The notes beneath the pieces are model-generated. The model searched no databases and was not told the DNA's origin. It was given only the letters and a program-made list of their open reading frames with translations. The position numbers and the translations under genes were made by a program. Shown here in pieces: positions 26,701 to 35,173 of a DNA stretch of 64,000 nt. The DNA lies in NCBI RefSeq assembly GCF_003012705.1, contig NZ_PXYL01000020.1, positions 20,582 to 84,581 on the forward strand, read 5' to 3'. Each line of letters starts with the position of its first letter. Position 1 is the stretch's first letter. Origin of the DNA: Pseudaminobacter soli (ex Li et al. 2025) (GTDB lineage Bacteria > Pseudomonadota > Alphaproteobacteria > Rhizobiales > Rhizobiaceae).

Positions 26701-27588
26701 TCAAGCCACGGCCCGCCGCGCCGACGAAAGGGCTTCCAACTCGATCCCAATGTAAGGGGCAAGGTCGGCGCGCGCGTTTGCCATATGCAGGTTGGCAGAC
26801 ACGAAGCCGGCTGGCGAACCGCAATCGAAGGTCCGGCCGCAGAACTCGAAGGGTCGGATCTCCTGGGTTTCAATCAATGTGATCATGGCGTCGGTGAGTT
26901 GGATTTCGCCGCCCGCTCCCGGCGCCTGCCTCTCGAGTATGTCGAAGATTTCAGGCTGCAGGATGTACCGCCCGGAAATGAAGAGATTGCTGGGGGCAGT
27001 GCCGGGGGCAGGTTTTTCAACAAGGCCGGTTACCACCGGGCCATCGGCCGTTGGCTTGAGCGAGACGATGCCGAACTTGTGGGTGTCTTCGGGCGCGCAT
27101 CGCTCTACTGCGATCACGTTGCCGCCATGGCAACTATGGAGATTAACCATGGACTTCAGGCAAGGCCTGTCGGAGATCATGAGCATGTCGGGCAAAAGCA
27201 CTGCGAAGGGCTCGTCCCCGACGATGTGCCGCGCCGTCCACACTGCGTGGCCGAGACCCCGTGCCTGTTGCTGCCGCACGAAGGAAATCGTCCCTGCACC
27301 TGGTGTGTCGTGCTCGATCCGGTCGGCCAAAGGCTGCTTCCCGGCATTGCGCAGGCAGACATCGAGTTCGAAGGCGTGGTCGAAATGGTCTTCGATCGCA
27401 CCCTTCATGCGCCCGGTGACGATGATCACATGTTCGATGCCCGAAGCGAAGGCCTCGGCGACGATGTAGTCCAGCACGGGCCGGTCGACGATCGTCAGAA
27501 GTTCCTTCGGGATGCTCTTGGTCGCCGGAAGCATGCGCGTCCCGAAACCGGCGGCGGGAATGATGGCCTTGCGAATCTTCTGGTGCAT
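26701..27588 (-). CDS. galU: UTP-glucose-1-phosphate uridylyltransferase
   Basis: 295 residues. It makes UDP-glucose, the precursor of both sugars of galactoglucan (UDP-galactose through GalE). The nucleotide-binding loop is IIPAAGFGTRMLPATK and a sugar-phosphate site is in GLVEKPAPG. The ATG at 27588 gives the usual GalU N-terminus (MHQKIRKAI) and has AAGG upstream. An in-frame ATG at 27609 overlaps the preceding stop (ATGA) and is a reasonable alternative. It is the last gene of the minus-strand polysaccharide operon. Confidence 0.9.
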   Translation of the reverse strand: MHQKIRKAIIPAAGFGTRMLPATKSIPKELLTIVDRPVLDYIVAEAFASGIEHVIIVTGRMKGAIEDHFDHAFELDVCLRNAGKQPLADRIEHDTPGAGTISFVRQQQARGLGHAVWTARHIVGDEPFAVLLPDMLMISDRPCLKSMVNLHSCHGGNVIAVERCAPEDTHKFGIVSLKPTADGPVVTGLVEKPAPGTAPSNLFISGRYILQPEIFDILERQAPGAGGEIQLTDAMITLIETQEIRPFEFCGRTFDCGSPAGFVSANLHMANARADLAPYIGIELEALSSARRAVA

Positions 27589-27605
27589 GATTGTTGCCCT
27601 TCGGT

Positions 27606-28793
27606 TCATGCGATTTTGCGGATTGAAGTGCCTTGGGTGTTGCCGGTGTCGATCATCCTGTGAGCGACTCCGTTTTCGGTGAGGAACTGGTGCATCTCGC
27701 CATAGATGAATCGCCAGTTGCGGTTATACTTATCAAATAGGGACTGGTCCAAGTATTCATCTAGCTGAAACTCTTTTTTACCAAAGACATCGAAGCTTGG
27801 AATCCGGAATGTTTCCGAAAATTCGGCGGTTCTACTGTCGTATGTGAAATAGACGGAGGGAACCCCGTTGGCGAGCGCCATCAGGTTGCCGTGCAGGCGA
27901 TAGCCTAGGACAAGGTCCAACGAGCGCACGAGTTCTTCGTAGTCGGCAACGACATCGGAATAGAACAGTCGTTCGCAATAGAGCCGCACCATTTCCTCGT
28001 CGAGATACCAGGAGGCGGCCCATGGGTGCGCCCTCAAAGCATCCATTGCATCATCCCGCTGCGCCTCCGTTCCCAGGACAAGCTTCTTTTCCTCGACTTC
28101 CCCTTGTGCCATCAGCACCGCATCAAAGCGGCGGGCCATGGTTTTCACCAGGTCGCGGTGGAAGGTCAGGTACCGTTTTATGTCCTTGGCGTAGTCGGGA
28201 GAGACTTCGCGGCGGATGGTGATGCCGACCTTCCGGACGCTATCCAGCGGAGGGAGCTTGATGCGCAATTCGGGGTCATTGCGGCGAAAGGCCGTTGGGC
28301 AACCGATGATGCGGGTGTTGTGAACACCGATGTCCTCTAGCACCTGAGCCGTGTAGGCGCCGCGCACCCCAATGGACGTGGTTGAGTCGGCCATGAGACG
28401 GAGCAGTTCCTGCGTCTGGTCCGAGAGTTGGATCTTGCCCATCGCCGGAGCCTGGGCGCCTATACCAAAGCCGATGATGGGCAGGCCAAGCCGCTTCAAG
28501 ATCGGAACGGCCTGCTCCCAGTTCATCGAGTTGTGGATGTAGTTGGACCCACGCAAGAAAACATAGTCATATTCGTCGCGTAATCTATCAACGAGGTCGG
28601 GTTTGAACTCCGAGATCTCAAGTACGCCGAGCTTGTCGTAGCTCAGAAGCTTCAGCGAAGAATCGAAGACAAATGCATCTCCGATATTGTGATAGCTGTT
28701 GATGCTCCTTTGAATGTCGTGGTGCTGGTACCAGCGGACATTGTCGCGCCGGTATACCTCGCCCGAGGGTATCATCACGAGTACGCGTGCCAT
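27606..28793 (-). CDS. wgeH: Polysaccharide pyruvyltransferase family protein (wgeH position)
   Basis: 395 residues, cytoplasmic. The family pattern of phosphoenolpyruvate-dependent pyruvyltransferases is seen: NIGDAFVFDSSL near the start, RGSNYIHNS, SIGVRGAYTAQVLEDIG, TRIIGCPTAFR, and the late GYRLHGNLMALANGVPSVYFTYD. It probably adds a ketal pyruvate to a sugar or acts on a lipid-linked intermediate. The ATG at 28793 is 7 bases after the upstream stop. The symbol is by position in the S. meliloti wge series and is less certain than the family. Confidence 0.75.
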   Translation of the reverse strand: MARVLVMIPSGEVYRRDNVRWYQHHDIQRSINSYHNIGDAFVFDSSLKLLSYDKLGVLEISEFKPDLVDRLRDEYDYVFLRGSNYIHNSMNWEQAVPILKRLGLPIIGFGIGAQAPAMGKIQLSDQTQELLRLMADSTTSIGVRGAYTAQVLEDIGVHNTRIIGCPTAFRRNDPELRIKLPPLDSVRKVGITIRREVSPDYAKDIKRYLTFHRDLVKTMARRFDAVLMAQGEVEEKKLVLGTEAQRDDAMDALRAHPWAASWYLDEEMVRLYCERLFYSDVVADYEELVRSLDLVLGYRLHGNLMALANGVPSVYFTYDSRTAEFSETFRIPSFDVFGKKEFQLDEYLDQSLFDKYNRNWRFIYGEMHQFLTENGVAHRMIDTGNTQGTSIRKIA

Positions 28794-28800
28794 AAGCTGT

Positions 28801-30120
28801 CTAACCCGCTTTTGGAAGAAGGGTGGTTCGGTTGGCAGCCGCGTCGCCATAATTCTGACGCAGCAACCGGCGGTAGAGCTCGACGTGTTCGCGGGCGCAA
28901 TCGATGTGGCTCGTCGGCCGCCTCATCGAGGCCTGTAGCCGGTCCCAGGCCTCGGGATCGCTCAACACCTCGGCCAGGCGATCGGCGAGATCCTGCGCGC
29001 TGCCTGCGCGGAAATGCAGTCCGTCCTTTCCGTCCCGTACCTTTTCCGCCATGCCGCCAATGTCGGAGCAGATGACGGGCCTGCGGTGGTGCAGCGCTTC
29101 CTGGATCACCAGCGGCGAGTTTTCCCACCAGGTGGACGGCATCACGACCCAATCCACAGAGCGGATCAGGCGCGGCATGTCGGCATTCTGGTAGGCGCCG
29201 TAGAAACGCACGCGGCGGCCCGCGTCGTCGATGAGCTTCTTCAGGCGCTCTTGGAAATCGGCCGGCTGGCGCTCGAGATTGCCGCCGAAGATCATCAGGC
29301 AGGCGTCGTCACCCCAGACGTCCTGCGGCACCCGCGAGACCGCTTCGATCAGCACGTCTACACCCTTGAACGGCGTCAATTGTCCGAAATAGGCGAAGCG
29401 GTTGCGGCGGGGATTATGGGGCGGTAACTCGCGTGCGGAGGCGGATTCCCCCATTGCGATCCCGTTCTCAATGACCGACAGCTTATCCGCGTCGATCCCC
29501 CATTGCGCATAACGTTCGGCCAGAAACATGCTCGGGGAAACGAAGGCGTCGGCCAATTCGAGCATTCCTCGCACAAACCGCTCGCGCTTCAGGAAATTTG
29601 ATACGGGTATTTCGGGAAAACACCCGTGGCAGGCGATGGGGGACGCCTCCCTGCAGAGCTGGCCCGTCGACCGCTTAACCATCTGGCCATGGTTCTGGCA
29701 AATCGACAGGTATTCGTGGAACGTGAGAAGGACGACCGATCGCGGCAGGGCCTCGCGCACCGCATAGAGCGCTTCCATCCCCAGGCCCAGCACATGATGA
29801 AAGTGGATGACATGGGGCCGTGCGTCGCGAACGAAGCGCACGAGGTCGTGCTGGAGAGCCTCGGTATCGCGGTTGGAGAGGAAGAAGTGGTTGTAGTCAT
29901 CGGCGTGAAACAGCAGTTCATCCTCGGTTGGCCAAAGACTCATCAGTGCCGAAGCACCATGCCGAGGATAGGGTTGGCCGACGCAGGCCAGATAGACCGA
30001 TTCCACATCAGGCAGTGATTTCAGGCCCCGGTGCAAGTTGTGGGAAGCGATTTCGGCACCGCCAAGCGCGAGCGCTGGGTGCCCATGCGAGACGACGAGG
30101 ACCCGAAGCTGCTCGGTCAT
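28801..30120 (-). CDS. wgeG: GT4-family glycosyltransferase (wgeG/expE7-like)
   Basis: 439 residues, GT-B fold. The N-terminal part has GHPALALGGAEIASHNL and HFHHVLGLG. A Cys-rich loop CREASPIACHGCFPEIP is shared with the other GT4 gene of this operon (33075-34331), so the two are paralogs. The donor-binding part has YFGQLTPFKGVDVLIEA and WWENSPLVIQEAL with the acidic pair typical of GT4. It overlaps the upstream gene by 4 bases (ATGA). It adds one sugar of the repeating unit; donor not readable. Confidence 0.85.
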   Translation of the reverse strand: MTEQLRVLVVSHGHPALALGGAEIASHNLHRGLKSLPDVESVYLACVGQPYPRHGASALMSLWPTEDELLFHADDYNHFFLSNRDTEALQHDLVRFVRDARPHVIHFHHVLGLGMEALYAVREALPRSVVLLTFHEYLSICQNHGQMVKRSTGQLCREASPIACHGCFPEIPVSNFLKRERFVRGMLELADAFVSPSMFLAERYAQWGIDADKLSVIENGIAMGESASARELPPHNPRRNRFAYFGQLTPFKGVDVLIEAVSRVPQDVWGDDACLMIFGGNLERQPADFQERLKKLIDDAGRRVRFYGAYQNADMPRLIRSVDWVVMPSTWWENSPLVIQEALHHRRPVICSDIGGMAEKVRDGKDGLHFRAGSAQDLADRLAEVLSDPEAWDRLQASMRRPTSHIDCAREHVELYRRLLRQNYGDAAANRTTLLPKAG

Positions 30121-32327
30121 GTGCGCGGCCCCTCCTTTGGGTTTTCTTTGCCGGCAAACTCGGCCGAGCCGCGGGCATCGAGAATCTTGCGATCGATACT
30201 CTCAATGAGAGCGCCCATAGCCGATGTGCCTGTGATCGAGGTCCCGTCAGGACCAAGCATCTGCACGGATGGCAGCCAGTAGGAGGCGACGCCGTCGCGG
30301 CCGAGGCGAAGGCCGAGGTCCAATCCCTTTTCCCGAGAGCCGAGATATCCCCCTGCGAAGCCACCGGCCTTAACGAGGGCGTCGCGTGGCATCACGCAGC
30401 ATTCGAGCGATGCGGCGGAAACAGGCGTCAGTTCGAACCCGGTCACCGCGCTGATGGGATAGCCTTCGTAGCGACGCGTTGGCCAGCTCCCCGCCCAGCG
30501 GACAGAATAGTCCTCATAGGCGAGGGTAGGGGAAACGATGCAATCCTTGAGCGCTGCCTGAGTGGCGACAAGCTTGCCATACCAGCCGGCCGTGTGCGGC
30601 ACCAACGATCCCGAAAGCAAAACTACCGTGTCCGACGAGAGCGCCCGTGCCCCGGCCTCGAGAAGGTCACAGGCATCGCCCGCCTTTCCGGCCGAGACCA
30701 GCCTGAGCGAGAGCCCGTAGAACGCGGCGAGCTTCCCCATGCGGGCCGCCTCCCGATGAAAGCGCTCCGAGGGCACGACAAGGGCAATCGGAGCGCGCTT
30801 CGTTTCGGGGTCGATAGCCAGCAAGGCAAGAAGGGGGACGATGCCGTCCTCGTCGTCTTCCCCGACGCTGATGACGATCGGCGGGCCGGCAGTCGCCTCG
30901 AACGGACCCGGATCGACAACGGCCTCGACCGTTGGCGACGCCCTTTCCGAGGTGCAGAGAAGTGGGACAATCTGGCGGTCTATGATCTCCTGCAGTGCCC
31001 AATCGGAGGGGTCAATGGCTTGCATCTGGCGCATCGCCGCGAGGCGGGCCGAGGTGCGCAAGGGCGAGAGCGGCAGGAAGGCGCGGCGGGTGTCGCGCAA
31101 TGTGAGTTCCAGGTAGAGGGCCGAAGAAGGATCGCCATCCGGTAGCCGCGCATGGGCGACGAAGCCATGCCTGTAGCCGCCAAGGTCGAATGCGCGCGAG
31201 AAGGCGGGGTGGTCCAAGAAGGCATCGGTCACATCGGTCCGTTCGAGCCGGCTCCAGCTGTCGTCGAGCCGTGCCTCGCCGTGGCGACGCCGCAACTTCA
31301 CGCTTTGGACGTGATCGTCGGGGTCAAGCAGCCAGCCGGAAACAAGAAAGCATGCGCCATCGACCTGGAATATGCTGTCTACGCCCATGCGGACCGAAAG
31401 GGGCAGGGTCGACACCGTCTCGGTGCCGTCAAAGCTGTTGGCCGCCGTGCGCAGACGCAGCAGAGCTTGCGGGGTGCTGTTTACCCGCGGCAGCACCGAG
31501 CGGACGTGGCCAGGCGTTTCCAGCGGTCCGGCAATCACCTTGCGCTCGTGGACGGCCACATGGCGCCAGCCGTGGCGGCCGCGCCAGACGATGCCCTCGA
31601 TGCTGCCGGGACTGATCGGCCCGTCCGGGTCGAGAAGTCCGGCGAAGGCCGAGGCTCCCTGGGGAATGTCCTGCCGTGCGTAGACGGCAATTGCGGTATC
31701 AGCGACGGAAGGCATGTCGCCGTCGGTCACCGCCCGGGCCATGCCAGGCATGACGTCGTGGGCCCAGCCTTGCAGGAAGATCTCTCCGTCCTGGCCGTCG
31801 CCAAGCAACTCGATGAAGCCGTTACTCCCATGAGCAGCCTTGACCAGGGCGACGATGGCCGAAAGCCTGTGAGGGTCGGACGGCGCAGCGATGAGCAAAT
31901 CCGCCAGGGCGTCGATGGTAGCGGCCAGCTGGCTGCCGCAAAGCTCGGCCAGCAGCGCGGCTGCTTCGTTCACCGAGACCGTTCGGGGTGTGAAGACGTA
32001 GCGCTTGGGCGCACCTTCCTGCTCGAACTCCACGGTCGCGAATGCGCTCTCCGGGCTGTTCTTGAGCAGAAGTGCCGCGAAGCCGTGCGTGGCGGTCGGC
32101 AACGGCGTCCCCAATCGCCAACTGATGACGGCGGCACACGAGATCTTTGTGGGATCGTCATTGAGTTTTGTCGGTGCCGCGTTCGGCATCGGGCCGCCCG
32201 TGCCGATCACTAGTAGGGTGGAATGGCCGATCGGGCAGCCGGTGACCCTTCCGGCCCTGGGGATCCTGCCGGTACGTCGCGGCGTGGCGGTCAGGGACGA
32301 GGGAGGTGCATTTCCAACGGCCAGCAT
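30117..32327 (-). CDS. wgeF: Large polysaccharide-locus protein with degenerate glycosyltransferase-2 C-terminus (wgeF/expE6-like)
   Basis: 736 residues. The first 440 residues match no domain I can name, though VSGWLLDPDDHVQSVKL resembles the small beta domain also seen in the next gene upstream. The C-terminal 250 residues resemble a GT2 fold: IALVVPSERFHREAA, VVLLSGSLVPHTAGW, CVMPRDALVKAGGFAGGYLGSREKGLDLGLRL. The usual DxD is replaced by SGS, so catalysis is doubtful. The ATG at 32327 was chosen because it stands 1 base after the upstream stop with AGGA before it; a TTG at 32342 is also in frame. Confidence 0.7.
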   Translation of the reverse strand: MLAVGNAPPSSLTATPRRTGRIPRAGRVTGCPIGHSTLLVIGTGGPMPNAAPTKLNDDPTKISCAAVISWRLGTPLPTATHGFAALLLKNSPESAFATVEFEQEGAPKRYVFTPRTVSVNEAAALLAELCGSQLAATIDALADLLIAAPSDPHRLSAIVALVKAAHGSNGFIELLGDGQDGEIFLQGWAHDVMPGMARAVTDGDMPSVADTAIAVYARQDIPQGASAFAGLLDPDGPISPGSIEGIVWRGRHGWRHVAVHERKVIAGPLETPGHVRSVLPRVNSTPQALLRLRTAANSFDGTETVSTLPLSVRMGVDSIFQVDGACFLVSGWLLDPDDHVQSVKLRRRHGEARLDDSWSRLERTDVTDAFLDHPAFSRAFDLGGYRHGFVAHARLPDGDPSSALYLELTLRDTRRAFLPLSPLRTSARLAAMRQMQAIDPSDWALQEIIDRQIVPLLCTSERASPTVEAVVDPGPFEATAGPPIVISVGEDDEDGIVPLLALLAIDPETKRAPIALVVPSERFHREAARMGKLAAFYGLSLRLVSAGKAGDACDLLEAGARALSSDTVVLLSGSLVPHTAGWYGKLVATQAALKDCIVSPTLAYEDYSVRWAGSWPTRRYEGYPISAVTGFELTPVSAASLECCVMPRDALVKAGGFAGGYLGSREKGLDLGLRLGRDGVASYWLPSVQMLGPDGTSITGTSAMGALIESIDRKILDARGSAEFAGKENPKEGPRT

Positions 32328-32328
32328 G

Positions 32329-33063
32329 TCAGATCCTGGCAAAGAGCGTCATGGCAGCACCCGCCGCAAAACCCACCAGGACGAAAAGCAACAGCAACAA
32401 CGGCTTCAAATCGCCGTTGGAGCGCTTCTGCAGTCCGCTCAAGGTCTTTTCCATCCCCGCAACCACGCCGTCGAGCCGCATTAGATGGACGTCGAGATCG
32501 CTTAGCCGCTGCGTGATTTCGATGCGGAGGCTGGCAACGTCGGTACTGATGTCGATGAGGCCAACCGTCTCGGCCTCGCCGGTGTCGTCGATCTGCTGCG
32601 TGCGCATGACGGAGCGCTGAGAGATCTGCAGCTGCCGCTGGGCTGCCATCAGAACATCCAGCCTGTCGAGGACCTTGGCGAGCGGCGCGGCGATCAAGGC
32701 TTCAGCGGCCTGCTCATTGGGGAGGGGGACGCGTAGCGCCTGCTCATTGTCCGGCCCGTTCACCGCCATCACGACGAGATCGGAAGCGCGCGAGGCCGCT
32801 GGTTCTGGCAGCGCGATCTCGAAGGCGTGCTTGCCATCGCCGATGCCGTTGCGCCGCAGATCGGGACGATCGCGGTCGGCAGTCGCCTCGGCTATCGTCT
32901 TGCCGTCCAAGATTACACGGATCGCCACCCGCCTTTGCGGCTCTGCGGGGTCGAAGGCCCAGCCGAAGACGCGGCCCTGGTCAATGGCATCAACGCGGCC
33001 ATTTACCGGCTTGGCGTTGTTCTGATCGGCCATTGCGCTTGGTTTCTCCGCACCAACAGGCAT
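32329..33063 (-). CDS. wgeE: Membrane-anchored protein with GT-associated beta domain (wgeE/expE5-like)
   Basis: 244 residues. The first 90 residues form a domain common in glycosyltransferases of Rhizobiales (VDAIDQGRVFGWAFDPAEPQRR, about residues 24-45, then a GDGKHAFEIALP end). A region of about 80 residues predicted helical follows (VLDRLDVLMAAQRQLQISQ to SDLDVHLMRLDGVVAGME). A single C-terminal membrane segment (LKPLLLLLFVLVGFAAGAAM) completes it. A tail-anchored scaffold for the assembly complex is likely. An in-frame ATG at 33033 (MADQNNAK) is a possible later start; GAGGA before 33063 supports the longer form. Confidence 0.65.
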   Translation of the reverse strand: MPVGAEKPSAMADQNNAKPVNGRVDAIDQGRVFGWAFDPAEPQRRVAIRVILDGKTIAEATADRDRPDLRRNGIGDGKHAFEIALPEPAASRASDLVVMAVNGPDNEQALRVPLPNEQAAEALIAAPLAKVLDRLDVLMAAQRQLQISQRSVMRTQQIDDTGEAETVGLIDISTDVASLRIEITQRLSDLDVHLMRLDGVVAGMEKTLSGLQKRSNGDLKPLLLLLFVLVGFAAGAAMTLFARI

Positions 33064-33074
33064 TCAGCTGTTCC

Positions 33075-34331
33075 TCATGCTGCTTTGACACGTTCGGGCT
33101 CGATCGCCTCGATCAGTTCGAGGTAGCGCCGAGCGGTCGTGTCGATGTCGTCGGGCCGGCGTGCGTTCCTGGAAAGCCGACGTTGCAGTTCCGGCTCCTC
33201 AGCGATGCGGCGCATCGCCGAGGCGAGTGCGCGCGGATCGTTGGGCGAAATCCCCAGCCCATTGACCTCGTCCTCGACCAATTCGGCCATGCCGCCGATG
33301 TTGCTGGCGATGACGGGTCGCCCTTGTGCCTGGGCCTCCTGGATGACAAGCGGTGCATTCTCCCACCAGATCGACGGCACAATCGTGCAGTCGACGTCGG
33401 CAACGAGCTCGGCGACGTCCTCGCGCCGATACGGTCCGCGCCTCTGCACAGTCGGCGCGGTGTCGCTGAAAAGGCGGTCGATTTCCGCGACAAAGGCTTC
33501 GCTTTGAAATGGGGTGCCGCCGTGGACGCGCAGTTCGAACTCGAACCCCTCGGTGATGAGCTGCCGCGCGGCCTCGAGTAGTATCGTCGCCCCCTTCCAG
33601 GGATTGAGATTTCCGAAATACCCAAACACCGTCGGACGTCCGGCGCCGCTTGACTTGGCCGCGGGCGTGGGCCGTAGTGGAAGGCCATTGGGGATCACGC
33701 TTATGGCATCCTCGGCGAGCTCCCACTCGACAAAGCGCTGCCGCAGGAAACGGCTCGGCGCGACGAAGTGGTCGACCGTGTTCAGCAGGGCCTTCAGGTG
33801 GCGCTCGCGCAGCGCAAAGCGGTCAAGGGGGATATCCTTGAAGCAGGCGTGGCAGCGGTCTGGGCTTGCAGCGTGGCAGAGCTCCTTGCCGCTAGTGCGG
33901 ACCATCAGGCCGTCATGGTGGCAGATCGGATAGTAATCATGGAGCGTCATGACGATGCGGCAATCCGGCAGCGTTCGCCGGACGATATGGGGGAACTCCG
34001 CACCGATAAGGAGCAGGTGATGAATATGCACAACGTCCGGCCGGAAATCGGACAGCAACTCCACCAGATCCGGAACGACCCCGTAGAGGTCGATCTGGCT
34101 CATGTAGAAGCGGTCGAAGTGGCCAGACCACAGTAGCACTTCGTCTGCCGCATCGCCGATCCCCTGGAAGCTCGTGCCAGGCCTGACTTCGCGATGGACC
34201 TGATTCGTCGCACCAAGGAAGAGCGCCTCGTGGCCGGCGCGCTTGTAGGCGCGGAAAAGGTCATGCGCGAAGATCTCGGTGCCGCCAGGATGGAGGGCCG
34301 GATGATTGTGCGCCGCTACAAGGATGCGCAT
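33075..34331 (-). CDS. wgeD: GT4-family glycosyltransferase (wgeD/expE4-like)
   Basis: 418 residues, GT-B fold. It has NHPALHPGGTEIFAHDLFRAY at the N-terminus, VVHIHHLLLIG, the Cys-rich loop CHAASPDRCHACFKDIP, then GYFGNLNPWKGATILLEA and WWENAPLVIQEAQAQGRPVI with the GT4 acidic residues. It is a paralog of the gene at 28801-30120. The ATG at 34331 lies 2 bases after the methyltransferase stop and starts the family pattern; the frame is open further upstream. Confidence 0.87.
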   Translation of the reverse strand: MRILVAAHNHPALHPGGTEIFAHDLFRAYKRAGHEALFLGATNQVHREVRPGTSFQGIGDAADEVLLWSGHFDRFYMSQIDLYGVVPDLVELLSDFRPDVVHIHHLLLIGAEFPHIVRRTLPDCRIVMTLHDYYPICHHDGLMVRTSGKELCHAASPDRCHACFKDIPLDRFALRERHLKALLNTVDHFVAPSRFLRQRFVEWELAEDAISVIPNGLPLRPTPAAKSSGAGRPTVFGYFGNLNPWKGATILLEAARQLITEGFEFELRVHGGTPFQSEAFVAEIDRLFSDTAPTVQRRGPYRREDVAELVADVDCTIVPSIWWENAPLVIQEAQAQGRPVIASNIGGMAELVEDEVNGLGISPNDPRALASAMRRIAEEPELQRRLSRNARRPDDIDTTARRYLELIEAIEPERVKAA

Positions 34332-34333
34332 GC

Positions 34334-35173
34334 TTACAGCTGGGCTCCCCGGGATTCGGCCACATAGAAGTCCTGGTAGTGATCCGCGTCCTGGCCGCGC
34401 CAATGGCCCAGCGATTTGGTAATGATCGCAAGCCCGGCCTTTTCCAGGGCATGGTCAAGGAAATCGTCGTCGAACCCGACTGCCGCGAGCGGTGGCGTGT
34501 CGGGAACAAACCAGCAGGGCCCGTTGCCATCGCGCACGAAGCCAAGTCTGGGATCGCGCCTGCCGGATGCGTTCGCAGCCGCGATGCCGTCGACCACGAA
34601 CGCGGTCATGAACAAGCGCCCTCCCGGTTTGAGCAGCCTGGCGACCTCGCTCAGGTGAACGAGAACCTCGTCGGGCGGCAGGTGCGTGACGACCGACGTC
34701 ATGATCACGAAATCGAACTGCCGCTCCGCGTAGGGGAGTTTCAGCGCCTCCCCGCTGATCTTGCCTTGGGGGTTGTAGAGCTTGTGCGCAATGTCGAGGC
34801 GCTGGAACGTAAAGTTGGGATAAAACGGGGTTATGAAACGCCGGCACCAGGCGATGCCGCCCTCGACCGGATCGAGCCCGCTGTAGCGTCCCTTCTCCAC
34901 ATCAAGATACTGGGTGAGCGGAACGGCCATGCGGCCAATGCCGCAGCCGATGTCGAGCACGCGGTGTTCCGGCCGCAGGCCGCCTAGGCGGATGAAATGG
35001 CCCAGAAACTCCGCGCCGACGGCCCGGAAATCTCCGTCGCCGACGAACACTCTGCCCGCATCTGGTCGCGGCAGAAAGCGGTTGCGCCGGACCGTCTTCA
35101 TCAGCCAGCTGACGCGATCCTCCTGAACCGTCGCTGCCGGTCCGATTTCATGGCGGAGAACCGCTTCGCTCAT
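34334..35173 (-). CDS. wgeC: SAM-dependent methyltransferase (wgeC/expE3-like)
   Basis: 279 residues, class I methyltransferase fold. The SAM loop is VLDIGCGIGRMAVPL near residue 65, followed by FDFVIMTSVVTHLPPDEV and LLKPGGRLFMTAFVVDG. It probably methylates a sugar or a terminal residue of the glycan, which could stop chain growth as in other polysaccharides. It overlaps the upstream glycosyltransferase by 4 bases (ATGA). Confidence 0.85.
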   Translation of the reverse strand: MSEAVLRHEIGPAATVQEDRVSWLMKTVRRNRFLPRPDAGRVFVGDGDFRAVGAEFLGHFIRLGGLRPEHRVLDIGCGIGRMAVPLTQYLDVEKGRYSGLDPVEGGIAWCRRFITPFYPNFTFQRLDIAHKLYNPQGKISGEALKLPYAERQFDFVIMTSVVTHLPPDEVLVHLSEVARLLKPGGRLFMTAFVVDGIAAANASGRRDPRLGFVRDGNGPCWFVPDTPPLAAVGFDDDFLDHALEKAGLAIITKSLGHWRGQDADHYQDFYVAESRGAQL